This document shows, piece by piece, positions 41,945 to 51,015 of a DNA stretch of 64,000 nt (positions are counted from its first letter, which is position 1; every line of letters starts with the position of its first letter). The DNA is taken from assembly GCA_947627725.1 (NCBI GenBank), contig CANQXE010000003.1, positions 1 through 64,000 on the forward strand, written 5' to 3'. The translations under genes were made by a program, and so were the position numbers. This DNA comes from an uncultured Clostridia bacterium (GTDB taxonomy: Bacteria; Bacillota; Clostridia; Oscillospirales; Acutalibacteraceae). The notes under the pieces were generated by a model that saw only the letters and a program-made list of their open reading frames with translations, ran no database searches and was not told where the DNA came from.

Positions 41945-42706
41945 TTATTGTTTCTTCAAAAATTCATCGGTTAATTTCTTATACGCAAAGCTTGGCTTTG
42001 AATACTTTTCATAATACAGTATAGGTTTACCAAAGCTTGGAGCCTCCGCTAATTTTACGCTCCGCGGAATACGTGCCTTATACGCCTTTTGCGGAAAAAA
42101 TTTATCAACCTCTTCCAAAACCTGCTGATTTAGCTTAAGCCTGTTATCATACATCGTAAAAATTATACCTTCAAGCTCCAAATGCTCATTGTAATTTTGC
42201 TTTACGGTACGAACTGTGCTTACAAGCTGGCTAAGCCCCTCTAACGCATAATACTCGCATTGCAATGGTACAATTAATGTATCCGACGCAACTAAGGCGT
42301 TCAAGCTCAGAAGTCCCAAACTCGGGGGACAGTCAATAATTATAAAATCATATTCCATAACGAGCGGCGCTAATGCCTTTTTCAGCGCACTGAAGCGGTT
42401 TTCAGTCTCCGCAAGCTCAAGCTCGGCGCCTGCCAAGTCCATATTGGCGGGGAGGAGATACAAATTTTTAAATTCCGTTGCCAAAACTGCTTCCTTCGCG
42501 GGAATTTCATTTATAAGCACATCATACGACGAGGCTTCAATCTCTGATTTATCAATTCCCACTCCGCTTGTGCTGTTTCCCTGAGGATCTACGTCAACGA
42601 GCAGGGTTTTCTTTCCCTTAATTCCTAACGCGGCTGAAAAGTTAATACAGGTTGTAGTTTTTCCAACTCCGCCTTTTTGATTAAATATAGATACCGTTTT
42701 ACCCAT
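41945..42706 (-). CDS. parA: Chromosome partitioning ATPase ParA (Soj)
   Basis: A 253-residue Walker-type ATPase that works with ParB and, in relatives, also controls DnaA. The deviant Walker A KGGVGKTTTCINF is at residue 10, VDVDPQGNSTSG near 38, IIIDCPPSLGLLSLNAL near 117, and KYSKPSFAYKKLTDEFL at the end. The ATG at 42706 is chosen for its GGAGGTG ribosome site; a longer frame begins at 42757 without support. Confidence 0.93.
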   Translation of the reverse strand: MGKTVSIFNQKGGVGKTTTCINFSAALGIKGKKTLLVDVDPQGNSTSGVGIDKSEIEASSYDVLINEIPAKEAVLATEFKNLYLLPANMDLAGAELELAETENRFSALKKALAPLVMEYDFIIIDCPPSLGLLSLNALVASDTLIVPLQCEYYALEGLSQLVSTVRTVKQNYNEHLELEGIIFTMYDNRLKLNQQVLEEVDKFFPQKAYKARIPRSVKLAEAPSFGKPILYYEKYSKPSFAYKKLTDEFLKKQ

Positions 42707-42760
42707 AACAGCACCTCCGTGCTTTACATTATACAATATATATACGGCAGGGTGCAAGGG

Positions 42761-42774
42761 GTTTCACGTGAAAC
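42761..42774. promoter_or_regulatory. parS site 1
   Basis: GTTTCACGTGAAAC is the perfect 14-bp core of the bacterial parS palindrome, with one flanking base (A) also matching the 16-bp consensus. It lies 54 bases upstream of parA. Confidence 0.92.
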
Positions 42775-42831
42775 ATAAGAAAATTTTTTTGCTTTTGTAT
42801 ATAGCAATACTTTAATATACTACATATAGAC

Positions 42832-42845
42832 GTTTCACGTGAAAC
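42832..42845. promoter_or_regulatory. parS site 2
   Basis: A second perfect GTTTCACGTGAAAC, 71 bases from the first, in the same parA-noc gap. Confidence 0.92.
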
Positions 42846-42950
42846 ATATTTTTAGCAGCAATTTAACAGAAATGTATATTTTTGTGAATCGTATACTAAA
42901 TTTATTAATTTAAAACTTTGTTTGTATGAAATTCAATATATTGTATAATC

Positions 42951-42964
42951 ATTTCATATGAAAC
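42951..42964. promoter_or_regulatory. Degenerate parS-like or Noc-like palindrome
   Basis: ATTTCATATGAAAC matches the parS core except at the centre and the first base, and its ATTTC outer arm equals the outer arm of the known Bacillus Noc site. It could be a weak ParB or Noc site; the match is suggestive only. Confidence 0.3.
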
Positions 42965-42991
42965 GCAACGCTAAAAGTATCTGTAAATGCA

Positions 42992-43019
42992 GAAAAAACG
43001 AGCTTTCGCTCGTTTTTTC
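42992..43019 (-). terminator. Terminator of noc
   Basis: GAAAAAACGAGC and GCTCGTTTTTTC form a perfect 12-bp stem with a TTTC loop and symmetrical A- and T-runs, 43 bases beyond the noc stop. It isolates noc from parAB. Confidence 0.88.
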
Positions 43020-43062
43020 CACGTGATGAAAAGAGGAGAATATGTTAAAACGGTTTCCCGTT

Positions 43063-43869
43063 TTAAGCAAAGTTAGTGTTCGGCACGCTGTTTTTTGCGT
43101 CCTTCGGAATTCTTACTCTGAATTCTATATATTCATCTGTCTCTGTCTTATCCGACTCGGCGTCAATTCCGGCTTCTTTCATTGTCTGAATTGCCTTATT
43201 AACTGTATTGACAAATATTCTGACGTCCTTAAATATTTTAACAACGTTTCTTTTCGGTTTTATTTTCTTATCTGTTATTGTATCTATGTAAGCCTCTGTC
43301 TGCTCAACATTGAGCCCTCTTTCCTTAATAATCTTGAGGGTTGTCCACATATCCTTTTCTGTCTCAAGCCTTAGCAAAGCTCGTGCATGGCGTTCTGTTA
43401 AGCCCTCTTTTTCTATAAAATATCTTACATCGACAGGGAGTTTCAGCAGTCTCAGCTTATTCGACAAGGAGGATTGACTTTTTCCGAGCTTTTTTCCTAT
43501 CTGCTCCTGCGTCATGCCAAAATGCTCGATAAGCTGGCTTATTGCCTGTGCCTCTTCAAAAAAATCCAGATCACTGCGCTGTATATTTTCAAGAATTGAA
43601 ATAACTGCGCTTGATTCATAATCACAATCAATTATTATACAGGGAACAGTCTGAAGATTCGCAAGTATTGACGCCCTTAACCGTCTTTCTCCTGCAACGA
43701 TTTCATAATAGTCGCTGTTATTTATCTGTCTGCATAAAAGAGGCTGAAGCACACCGTTTTCCTTAATAGATTCTGAAAGTGACAGCATGTCCTCACTTTT
43801 AAACTGTTTTCTTGGCTGATACGGATTAGGTAATAATTTCTCGGTAGGAATCTGAATTATTTGCTCCAT
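43063..43869 (-). CDS. noc: Nucleoid occlusion protein Noc (ParB family)
   Basis: A 268-residue ParB paralogue that in Firmicutes binds many chromosomal sites and the membrane to keep the divider away from DNA. Visible are IPTEKLLPNPYQPRKQF, LSESIKENGVLQPLLCRQ, VAGERRLRASILANL (CTP box) and the HTH GMTQEQIGKKLGKSQSSLSN. The start at 43869 is used because AAGGAG lies nine bases upstream; it would overlap an ATG at 43878. The location between parA and rsmG is the standard place of noc. A membrane-targeting helix like that of Bacillus Noc is not clear at the N-terminus. Confidence 0.87.
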   Translation of the reverse strand: MEQIIQIPTEKLLPNPYQPRKQFKSEDMLSLSESIKENGVLQPLLCRQINNSDYYEIVAGERRLRASILANLQTVPCIIIDCDYESSAVISILENIQRSDLDFFEEAQAISQLIEHFGMTQEQIGKKLGKSQSSLSNKLRLLKLPVDVRYFIEKEGLTERHARALLRLETEKDMWTTLKIIKERGLNVEQTEAYIDTITDKKIKPKRNVVKIFKDVRIFVNTVNKAIQTMKEAGIDAESDKTETDEYIEFRVRIPKDAKNSVPNTNFA

Positions 43870-43916
43870 CCGCTTCATCTCCTTGATATAACTATATCAC
43901 AAAGTTTAAGTGAAAA

Positions 43917-43945
43917 AAAGGATTTCTCATCGTGAGAAATCCTTT
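43917..43945 (-). terminator. Terminator of the rpmH-rsmG cluster
   Basis: AAAGGATTTCTCA and TGAGAAATCCTTT form a perfect 13-bp stem with a TCG loop; the - strand reads into T7. It separates rsmG from noc. Confidence 0.87.
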
Positions 43946-43968
43946 GCCTTCGACATATAATTATTTTA

Positions 43969-44679
43969 TTAGAGCGGGCGGGTATCTATTTTCTTAGACT
44001 TTCTCGGGTATTTTGTCGGAGTATGCGAAATTTTTCTTATAATAATTATACTTCTTGCGTCACCGTTTGAAAGTGTGTACTCGTCAAACTTGACAAGCTC
44101 ACCGCCTAAAACCTTAATTGCGTTCTCTGCCTGCTTTAACTCCTGCTTACCTGTTGAGCCTTTCAGTGAAACAAAAAGCCCGCCAAGCTTAACAAGCGGT
44201 AAACCGTACTCACACACTATATTAAGCGGAGCAACGGCTCTCGCGGCAGCATAATCATACTTTTCTCGGTAGTCTTCATCATTGCCGAGCTCCTCGGCAC
44301 GATTATGTATAACCCTTGCGACTAACCCTGCGTTTCGCAGAACATCTTTAATAAAAGCAAGCTTTTTTCCGACGCTGTCAACAAAGTCAACCTCAAGCTC
44401 CGGAGTGGTAATGAGTAGAGGAAGTCCCGGAAAGCCCGCCCCCGTTCCGATATCAATAAGGCTCTGTCCTTCGCTTATATGTAAATATTTTAAAATATAT
44501 AAGCTATCCGCAAAATGCTTTATGACAATATCGTCGGGTTCTGTAATTGCCGTAAGATTCACATGATTATTCCAGCGCACAAGTCTTTCCGCGTATGAAT
44601 CGAATCTGTCAAAGCCATATGAATCAAGCTCAACGCCGATTTTCTCAATCTCTTCCTTTAATAAATCATAATTAATCAT
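43969..44679 (-). CDS. rsmG: 16S rRNA (guanine527-N7)-methyltransferase RsmG
   Basis: A 236-residue SAM methyltransferase modifying G527 of 16S rRNA. Motif I is IDIGTGAGFPGLPLLI near residue 73, LEVDFVDSVGKKLAF follows, and DYAAARAVAPL near 138 is the conserved catalytic region. A basic tail (KYPRKSKKIDTRPL) ends the protein. It overlaps the mnmG stop by four bases. Confidence 0.93.
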   Translation of the reverse strand: MINYDLLKEEIEKIGVELDSYGFDRFDSYAERLVRWNNHVNLTAITEPDDIVIKHFADSLYILKYLHISEGQSLIDIGTGAGFPGLPLLITTPELEVDFVDSVGKKLAFIKDVLRNAGLVARVIHNRAEELGNDEDYREKYDYAAARAVAPLNIVCEYGLPLVKLGGLFVSLKGSTGKQELKQAENAIKVLGGELVKFDEYTLSNGDARSIIIIRKISHTPTKYPRKSKKIDTRPL

Positions 44680-46541
44680 AATGTCTCCAAAATAATATTA
44701 AGCGCGGCAACGTCAGCAGGGTTTACTCCGCTGATTCGTCCTGCCTGTCCTAAATTTTCCGGTCTTATCTTTGAAAGCTTTTCGATAGCCTCGAGCCTAA
44801 GTCCTTTTAGAGAATTATAATCAATATCTTTCGGGATTTTCTTGCGCTCAATTCTGCGCATTTCCTTGATTTGCTGTTCCTGTCTCGCAATATAGCCCTC
44901 ATACTTTACCGCAATCTCAACCTGCTCAAATATCTCCTTAGGTAAATCGGGACGGTCATCATCGACAGGCGTGAGCGCCTTGTATGTAACCTGCGGACGT
45001 TTGATTAATTCAATCATTTTGCAGCCTCGTTCAAGAGGTGTTGTGTTGCATTTAATAAGAATTTGCTGTAAGGAATCAGTCAGAGGAATTGATTTTTCAG
45101 TAATACGCTTAAGCTCCGCATTGAAATTTTCTTCCTTAATTAAAAATTTATCATACCTTTCCTCTGAAATCAAGCCTATTTTATACCCAAGAGGCGTTAA
45201 TCGAAAATCCGCGTTATCTTGTCTAAGAACTAAGCGGTATTCACTCCTGCTTGTCATCATTCTGTAGGGATCTGTGCAGCCCTTTGTAACAAGGTCGTCA
45301 ATAAGAGTACCGATATATGAGCTGCCTCTGTCAAGAATCAGCGGCTCTTTTCCCTGAATCTTTAACGCGGCGTTGATACCGGCGACAAGACCTTGTGCCG
45401 CCGCCTCCTCATAACCGCTTGAACCGTTAAACTGTCCCGCTCCGTAAAGCCCCTCCATATCATTAAATTCAAGCGTTGCCCTTAATGCGGTCGGGTCAAC
45501 ACAGTCATACTCAATAGCATATGCCGCACGCATGACCTGTGCGTTTTCAAGACCCGGTATTGTATGAATAAAATCAAGCTGGACATCCTCGGGGAGAGAA
45601 GAGGATAACCCCTGCAAATACATCTCCTCCGTATTAAGACCGCACGGCTCAATAAAAAGCTGATGCCTTTCCTTGTCAGAGAATCTGACGATTTTATCCT
45701 CAAAGCTGGGGCAATATCGAGGACCTTTTCCCTCAATCTTTCCCGAATACATAGGGCTTCTGTGAAGATTATCAAGTATTACCTGCTTTGTTTTGTCGTT
45801 TGTATATGTAATATGACATGATACCTTGTTTTCCGGCGGAAATTGCGTATCAAAGCTGAATGGAACGGTTTCGTCATCACCGGGCTGTTCCTCAAGCATT
45901 GAAAAATCAACTGACTTTCTGTTCACTCTCGGCGGTGTACCCGTTTTAAATCTTCTCAGCGGAATATTGAGCCTTTTAAGAGCCTCCGCCAAATCATTAG
46001 ACGGAAACATTCCGTCCGGTCCGCTTTCATATGAAATGTCACCGATATATACTCTGCCGCCCAAAAAGGTTCCCGTTGCTATAATGACAGCCTTTGCGGT
46101 AAAAAGCGCCTCAAGCCTTGTTTTTACCTGCCACAAACCGCTCTCAAGCCGCTTGATGTCTACAATTTCACCTTGCCTTATATCAAGATTTTCCTGAAGC
46201 TCAAGCGTATGCTTCATCCCGGCAGAATATTCACGTCTGTCAATCTGCGCTCTGAGGGAATGAACGGCAGGTCCCTTTCCTAAATTCAGCATACGTGACT
46301 GAATACAATACTTATCGGCAGCCTTTCCCATCTCTCCGCCGAGCGCGTCTATCTCCCGCACAAGATGCCCCTTTGATGTTCCGCCGATTGACGGGTTACA
46401 CGGCATATTGCCGACCCAATCAAGATTTATCGTAAACACCGCGGTTTTGCAGCCAAGACGCGCGCAGGCAAGACATGCCTCAATACCCGCATGTCCTGCT
46501 CCGATTACTATTACATCATATTCCTGAGAAAAATATTCCAT
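44676..46541 (-). CDS. mnmG: tRNA uridine 5-carboxymethylaminomethyl modification enzyme MnmG
   Basis: A 621-residue FAD enzyme that with MnmE modifies wobble uridine 34 of several tRNAs. The FAD-binding VIGAGHAGIEACLACARLG is at residue 11, NPSIGGTSKGHLVREIDALGG-type region near 49, TGTFLGG near 155, the second GxGxxxG segment YGAGQFNGSSGYEEAAAQGL near 368, and a helical C-terminal domain that binds tRNA. It begins nine bases after mnmE and overlaps rsmG. Confidence 0.95.
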   Translation of the reverse strand: MEYFSQEYDVIVIGAGHAGIEACLACARLGCKTAVFTINLDWVGNMPCNPSIGGTSKGHLVREIDALGGEMGKAADKYCIQSRMLNLGKGPAVHSLRAQIDRREYSAGMKHTLELQENLDIRQGEIVDIKRLESGLWQVKTRLEALFTAKAVIIATGTFLGGRVYIGDISYESGPDGMFPSNDLAEALKRLNIPLRRFKTGTPPRVNRKSVDFSMLEEQPGDDETVPFSFDTQFPPENKVSCHITYTNDKTKQVILDNLHRSPMYSGKIEGKGPRYCPSFEDKIVRFSDKERHQLFIEPCGLNTEEMYLQGLSSSLPEDVQLDFIHTIPGLENAQVMRAAYAIEYDCVDPTALRATLEFNDMEGLYGAGQFNGSSGYEEAAAQGLVAGINAALKIQGKEPLILDRGSSYIGTLIDDLVTKGCTDPYRMMTSRSEYRLVLRQDNADFRLTPLGYKIGLISEERYDKFLIKEENFNAELKRITEKSIPLTDSLQQILIKCNTTPLERGCKMIELIKRPQVTYKALTPVDDDRPDLPKEIFEQVEIAVKYEGYIARQEQQIKEMRRIERKKIPKDIDYNSLKGLRLEAIEKLSKIRPENLGQAGRISGVNPADVAALNIILETL

Positions 46542-46550
46542 AACCGCACC

Positions 46551-47915
46551 CTATTTACCGACACAAAATCTGCTGAAAATATTGTTTACAACCTCTTCCG
46601 TTGCCTTTTTTCCTGTGAGCGAAAGCAGCTCGTCCGCCGCACTGTCAATCATAACATTTATCGCGTCATAGGTAATACCCGCTTGCGCTCCCTCAATTGC
46701 CCGGCAAATATAGTCATAAGCATTTGACACACAGAGCTTCTGCCGCTGATTTGCGAGGAGCGGCTGGGAAGAATCAAAACCTTCAACGCCAAGCAGTTCC
46801 TTTACCGCCTGCTCTAATTTATCCGTTCCCTCATTGTTTTTTGCCGAGATAAATACGATTTTGTCAAAATGAGCCTTTATCTGTGATAAATCTATCCTGC
46901 TGTCCAAATCGGTTTTATTGATAACCGCCACACACGGCTTGCCCTTACAGCTTTCAATCAACATTCTGTCATCGTCATTAAGTATATCGGAGCTGTCAAA
47001 AACAGCAAGAATAAGAGATGCGCTGTTAATCTTATCCATTGCTTTTTTTATACCGATTGATTCAACAATATCCTTGCTCTCTCTGATGCCCGCTGTATCT
47101 GATAAATGCAAAACAATGTTACCGAGCCTTACGGAATTTTCAACTATGTCACGTGTTGTACCCTCAATATGCGTAACAATACTTTTTTCTGTACCCGAAA
47201 GCATATTCATAAGAGTTGACTTTCCGGCATTCGGTCTGCCGACAATCGCGGTGTCTACCCCCTGCGTCATAACTATTCCGTTTTCATAATTTTTAAGAAG
47301 TTTAAAAAGGGAGGATGCTGTATTTTGCAGGATTTTTTTTAGGTTATCCTCCTCAAGCTCGGGTATTTCTTCGTCCGGATAATCAACCCATGCCGCCATT
47401 AATGCGCTGCAACCGATTAGCTCATCAAGCACCTGTGAAATTTTTTTGCTCAAAGATCCCTGAAGGAGGTTGAACGACGCCTTTGCCGCCTCCTGTCCCT
47501 GTGCGGATATCAGCGCAGCAACGCCTTCCGCCTGAGCGAGATCTATCTTACCGTTTAAAAAAGCGCGCTTTGTGAATTCGCCTGCCTGCGCGGGAACAGC
47601 GCCGACCGAGAGAACAGCCTCAAGAGTTTTTTCAACAATAAAAATTCCTCCGTGAACGGAAAGCTCAACTACATCTTCGCCCGTGTAGCTCTTAGGATTT
47701 CTGAAAACAAGCGCAACAGCATTGTCGAAGCTGTCACCGTCACAGTAAACATTACCGAATTTCGCGGTATAGCCCTTAAGCGATGAAAGGGGAGTACCGT
47801 CTTTTGCTTTAAAAACCTTTTGTGCAATTTCAATCGCATCGTCTCCGCTGATACGTATAACTCCTATACCGGAAACGCTGTTGCCTGTCGCAACAGCCGC
47901 AATAGTCTTTGACAT
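46551..47915 (-). CDS. mnmE: tRNA modification GTPase MnmE
   Basis: A 454-residue partner of MnmG. An N-terminal folate-binding domain (TIAAVATGNSVSGIGVIRIS) precedes a G domain with GRPNAGKSTLMNML (G1) near 227, DTAGIRES (G3) near 274 and NKTDL (G4) near 335, and the C-terminus is FCVGK, the cysteine needed for modification. AAAGGAGGTG precedes the ATG. A jag terminator-like hairpin lies in the 87-base gap upstream. Confidence 0.95.
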   Translation of the reverse strand: MSKTIAAVATGNSVSGIGVIRISGDDAIEIAQKVFKAKDGTPLSSLKGYTAKFGNVYCDGDSFDNAVALVFRNPKSYTGEDVVELSVHGGIFIVEKTLEAVLSVGAVPAQAGEFTKRAFLNGKIDLAQAEGVAALISAQGQEAAKASFNLLQGSLSKKISQVLDELIGCSALMAAWVDYPDEEIPELEEDNLKKILQNTASSLFKLLKNYENGIVMTQGVDTAIVGRPNAGKSTLMNMLSGTEKSIVTHIEGTTRDIVENSVRLGNIVLHLSDTAGIRESKDIVESIGIKKAMDKINSASLILAVFDSSDILNDDDRMLIESCKGKPCVAVINKTDLDSRIDLSQIKAHFDKIVFISAKNNEGTDKLEQAVKELLGVEGFDSSQPLLANQRQKLCVSNAYDYICRAIEGAQAGITYDAINVMIDSAADELLSLTGKKATEEVVNNIFSRFCVGK

Positions 47916-47955
47916 AACGATACACCTCCTTTAAATACACTTTTGCCATAGCACA

Positions 47956-47983
47956 AAATGGTGGACACATACGTCCACCATTT
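47956..47983 (-). terminator. Hairpin between jag and mnmE
   Basis: AAATGGTGGAC and GTCCACCATTT form a perfect 11-bp stem with an ACATAC loop. On the - strand TTTTG follows, so it may partly terminate after jag, with read-through supplying mnmE. Confidence 0.6.
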
Positions 47984-48002
47984 CCGCCATACAATAAATA
48001 TT

Positions 48003-48917
48003 TCAGTCCTTGTTGACCTCTATTTTTCCGAATTTCGGAATATCGGCACGGTCAACCTTTTTCTCACGGTTGGGATCAGGCTTTGAAACAGGAGCGTTAC
48101 TTCTGTAATTGCCCCTTCTGCCCGAGTGACCGCCCGAATATCTGACTCCGCCTACAGGCTCGATTAATACCTTTCTGTCCATACCGTTTCCGACAGAACG
48201 TGACGTAGCTCCCTCAACCTCCTGAACCGCTGTATGAATAATTCTTCTCTCATAAGGGTTCATCGGCTCAAAGCCGTATCTTCTTCCTGTTCTTACTACA
48301 TAATTAGCATTTTTAATAGCAAGCGCTCTGAGAGTTTCCTCTCTCTTCGCCCTGTAATCGCCTACATTAAGCGCAACACGCACATATTTGTCAGTTGCCT
48401 TTTTAATTGCAAGACTCGTAAGATACTGAAGCGCGTCAAGCGTTTCACCTCGGCGACCGATAATAATACCGTAATCGTCACATTCAATATTAATCTCGAC
48501 AGTGTCTTCCACAATCTTAGCTGTAACTTTTGCGTCATTAACCTTAAAGCCGTCAATCATGGTTTTAAGATATGAGCATACATAATCCAAATCGATATCA
48601 CTATCGCTGATTTTTTCAGTCTCCGGCTTTTCTTCCTTTACGGGAGCCTTCTTAACCGTATCCGTTTTCTGAACGGCAGGCTTCCTTTCCTGCGCGGGCT
48701 TGCTCTTTTTTTGCTTCGGCTTCTTTTCCTTTTTGCCATCGTCGTAGCTTGCTTTAACCTGCGCGTCGCTGCCGCCGAATAAACCGAGAACCTTCTTCTT
48801 TGGCATTGCAACGATTTCAATCTTAACATCCGCCGTCATAGGCGCGTTAAGACCTGTCTTCGCCGCAAGGGTTGCCTCCTCGATAGTTTTACCGGTACCG
48901 ATAAATTCCTTTATCAT
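48003..48917 (-). CDS. jag: RNA-binding protein Jag (KhpB)
   Basis: A 304-residue RNA-binding protein linked to cell wall growth in Firmicutes. It has a Jag-N domain (1-50, IKEFIGTGKTIEEATLAAK), a long Lys/Pro-rich linker (about 52-110, KKEKKPKQKKSKPAQE), a KH domain (IIIGRRGETLDALQYL) near 150 and an R3H domain (EPMNPYERRIIHTAVQEV) near 222. It lies between yidC and mnmE, as usual. Confidence 0.92.
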   Translation of the reverse strand: MIKEFIGTGKTIEEATLAAKTGLNAPMTADVKIEIVAMPKKKVLGLFGGSDAQVKASYDDGKKEKKPKQKKSKPAQERKPAVQKTDTVKKAPVKEEKPETEKISDSDIDLDYVCSYLKTMIDGFKVNDAKVTAKIVEDTVEINIECDDYGIIIGRRGETLDALQYLTSLAIKKATDKYVRVALNVGDYRAKREETLRALAIKNANYVVRTGRRYGFEPMNPYERRIIHTAVQEVEGATSRSVGNGMDRKVLIEPVGGVRYSGGHSGRRGNYRSNAPVSKPDPNREKKVDRADIPKFGKIEVNKD

Positions 48918-48932
48918 ATAATCCTCCGATAA

Positions 48933-49940
48933 TTACTTAATTTTTTTAACATTTTCCTCGCGAGAACGGCGCTCAATAGTATTTTCAACCATAAGTCTTG
49001 CCTGTGTTTTTCTCGGCGGGTATTTTTTGAATATGAATATTTGCTGCAATATCGCAACAATATTTGAAATAATCCAGTAGAAACCGACTGCCGCCGTAAC
49101 CTTAAACGCAATATAAAATGAGAAAAACGGCATCATCAGCATCATCAGCATCATTGAACCCATCTGCTGTGACGCAGCAGGATTGTTCTTCTTCTGAATC
49201 AATGTCGAAATCAGGCTTGAACCAAGTGAGGTTACAAGACAAAGAATCGGAATAATAACAATGATTCCGTCCTTCCAGTGCGGAACAGCCGTCATATCAA
49301 GCCCGAATAAATTCATACTTTCACGGTATTCGGATATAGCCTCACACTTTTCCGGAGAAAATAACTTTGGGAAATTTGATATTAACGCTTCCTTATACGC
49401 ATCAAAATTTTCCAATATATTAAGTTGAAAATAAGTTATTTTTGCATCCGCGTCTCCGGAAATATTCTGATAAATTGGATAAATTACATCATAAATTGCC
49501 TGAGAATTATCATTAAAATCGCTTATTCCCAACACATATGCAAGCGGATAATAAATAATACCGATAATTCCCATAAGAAATACCATCTGAAAAAGCATCG
49601 GTCCGCAGCCCATATTCATAGGGTTGTGTCCTTCTCTCGTATACAGATCCTGTATTTCCTGATTTAATTTAGCTCTGTCCCTCGGGTCGGGATATTTACT
49701 TTGAATTTTCTGAATTTTTGGCTGAAGTCTTGTTGTCCTCGCCATCGTTTTTTGCTGTTTGATATTCAGCGGTAAAAGTAAAAGACGAGTCGCAAAAGTA
49801 AATATAACAATCGCAAGGAAATATTGATTACCCAATAATTCCATAAGAAAGCCCATACATTTACCGAACAGCCAATACAGAGGCTTAAATATCGCAATGC
49901 CGTTTGATACGACATTTGTTGCAAGTAAAATACTGTTCAT
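48933..49940 (-). CDS. yidC: Membrane protein insertase YidC
   Basis: A 335-residue insertase for membrane proteins. Five hydrophobic helices lie at about 15-35, 40-62, 125-150, 210-235 and 255-290; RLLLLPLNIKQQKTMA contains the conserved Arg of the hydrophilic groove. The central cytoplasmic loop KIQKIQSKYPDPRDRAKLNQ is typical. No lipobox is seen. It overlaps yidD (TAATG). Confidence 0.93.
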   Translation of the reverse strand: MNSILLATNVVSNGIAIFKPLYWLFGKCMGFLMELLGNQYFLAIVIFTFATRLLLLPLNIKQQKTMARTTRLQPKIQKIQSKYPDPRDRAKLNQEIQDLYTREGHNPMNMGCGPMLFQMVFLMGIIGIIYYPLAYVLGISDFNDNSQAIYDVIYPIYQNISGDADAKITYFQLNILENFDAYKEALISNFPKLFSPEKCEAISEYRESMNLFGLDMTAVPHWKDGIIVIIPILCLVTSLGSSLISTLIQKKNNPAASQQMGSMMLMMLMMPFFSFYIAFKVTAAVGFYWIISNIVAILQQIFIFKKYPPRKTQARLMVENTIERRSREENVKKIK

Positions 49941-50188
49941 TAATTATCCTCTTTACTTTTCTTTGGGGGAACAGGGTCCCAGCCGCCCTTACAAAAAGGA
50001 TTACACCTTAAAATCCGCCATACTGCCATAAGACCGCCCTTAACAATTCCGTGAATCTCAATCGCTTCAATCGCGTATTGCGAGCAGGTTGGGGTATAGC
50101 GGCAGCTTCCGTGAGAAAATCTGGGACTAATCGTTATCTGATATGTTTTTATCAGAAATATTACTGCTTTTTTTATCAGCCTTTTCAC
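49940..50188 (-). CDS. yidD: Membrane protein insertion factor YidD
   Basis: An 82-residue peripheral membrane protein with the family motif [20 protein letters not shown] and the ending [14 protein letters not shown]. It helps insertion by YidC. The first 62 bases overlap the end of rnpA, and its stop overlaps the yidC start, a common tight arrangement. Confidence 0.93.
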   Translation of the reverse strand: MKRLIKKAVIFLIKTYQITISPRFSHGSCRYTPTCSQYAIEAIEIHGIVKGGLMAVWRILRCNPFCKGGWDPVPPKKSKEDN

Positions 50189-50516
50189 TCAGTACACCCA
50201 GCTTTCCAAGCTGCTCCTCCATCTGCTTTCTGACATCCTGCATTTTTACCTGAGCGGTTCTTGTCCTCGCAACAAAAACAATATCATAATATCCGTTGAG
50301 CCTGTCCTCATATTCGCTGAAAGCGGCTCGGATAAGCCTTCTTGCTCTGTTTCGTTTGACTGCGTTGCCTATTTTTTTACCGCTTGTAATCCCCACTCTT
50401 GTTTTAGAAAAATTATTTTTCATTACATACGTAACAAGACAGGAGGCAGCTTCACTTTTTCCTCTGTAATAGAGACGGCGAAAATCCTTGTTTTCCTTCA
50501 GGGCTGTGCTTTTCAC
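50127..50516 (-). CDS. rnpA: Ribonuclease P protein component
   Basis: A 129-residue basic protein that binds the RNase P RNA for tRNA 5' processing. The RNR motif appears as [10 protein letters not shown] near 55, and [17 protein letters not shown] is the early substrate-binding part. It starts with GTG 50516 after GGGAGTG, and overlaps yidD. It is slightly longer than usual because of an acidic/Lys C-terminal extension ([14 protein letters not shown]). Confidence 0.93.
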   Translation of the reverse strand: MKSTALKENKDFRRLYYRGKSEAASCLVTYVMKNNFSKTRVGITSGKKIGNAVKRNRARRLIRAAFSEYEDRLNGYYDIVFVARTRTAQVKMQDVRKQMEEQLGKLGVLSEKADKKSSNISDKNISDND

Positions 50517-50537
50517 CTAATCACTCCCATTCGGTAA

Positions 50538-50672
50538 TTAGTAGGAAAGCTTTTTTCTTCCCTTTGCGCGGCGGCGGGCAAGCACCTTTCTGCCGTTTCT
50601 TGTTGACATTCTTTTTCTGAAGCCGTGTTCCATTTTTGCGTGCCTTTTCTTAGGCTGGAAAGTTCTTTTCAT
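50538..50672 (-). CDS. rpmH: 50S ribosomal protein L34
   Basis: A 44-residue protein, [18 protein letters not shown] at the start and KGRKKLSY at the end, an almost textbook L34. GGAGTG precedes the ATG. It is 21 bases upstream of rnpA on the same strand. Confidence 0.96.
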   Translation of the reverse strand: MKRTFQPKKRHAKMEHGFRKRMSTRNGRKVLARRRAKGRKKLSY

Positions 50673-51015
50673 TCTTTTTTCACTCCATTCAAAAGACTAA
50701 ACTTGTCTTAATCTTTTATAAACTCTGCACGGTATAGCGCAGGCACTTACTGATGATAAGGATATAATTCCACATTATCGTTTGATATTATATATTAAAG
50801 CATAAAGACTTGTCAACAAAAAATTTATTATTCTTGTATTTATTCTTATTATATATTATAATTACACTATATGTTGGGTAATACGGTTTTAAACACACCA
50901 AGGGAATATCAAATAAGAAATAATTTTACATTGACTTAATTATGCCTTATACAAATAAAATCGGACGTACTGAAATTTTCAAAATAATTATTATGCGGAA
51001 AGGTTTGAATTTATT
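50673..51015. other. rpmH-mtnN divergent gap
   Basis: A 343-base AT-rich region between divergent genes. It holds the rpmH promoter (50787-50816). A TTGACT at 50931-50936 may be a -35 for mtnN, with no convincing -10. A TGTGGAATT-like sequence near the rpmH leader is too weak to call a DnaA box. Confidence 0.5.
50787..50816 (-). promoter_or_regulatory. rpmH promoter
   Basis: On the - strand TTGACA (50816-50811) and TATAAT (50792-50787), spacer 18, both perfect. It should drive the long cluster down to rsmG. Confidence 0.78.

Noticed and set aside
50673-51015. Main oriC next to rpmH as in Bacillus
   Set aside because: No cluster of TTATNCACA-like boxes here, and rpmH is not divergent from dnaA in this arrangement.
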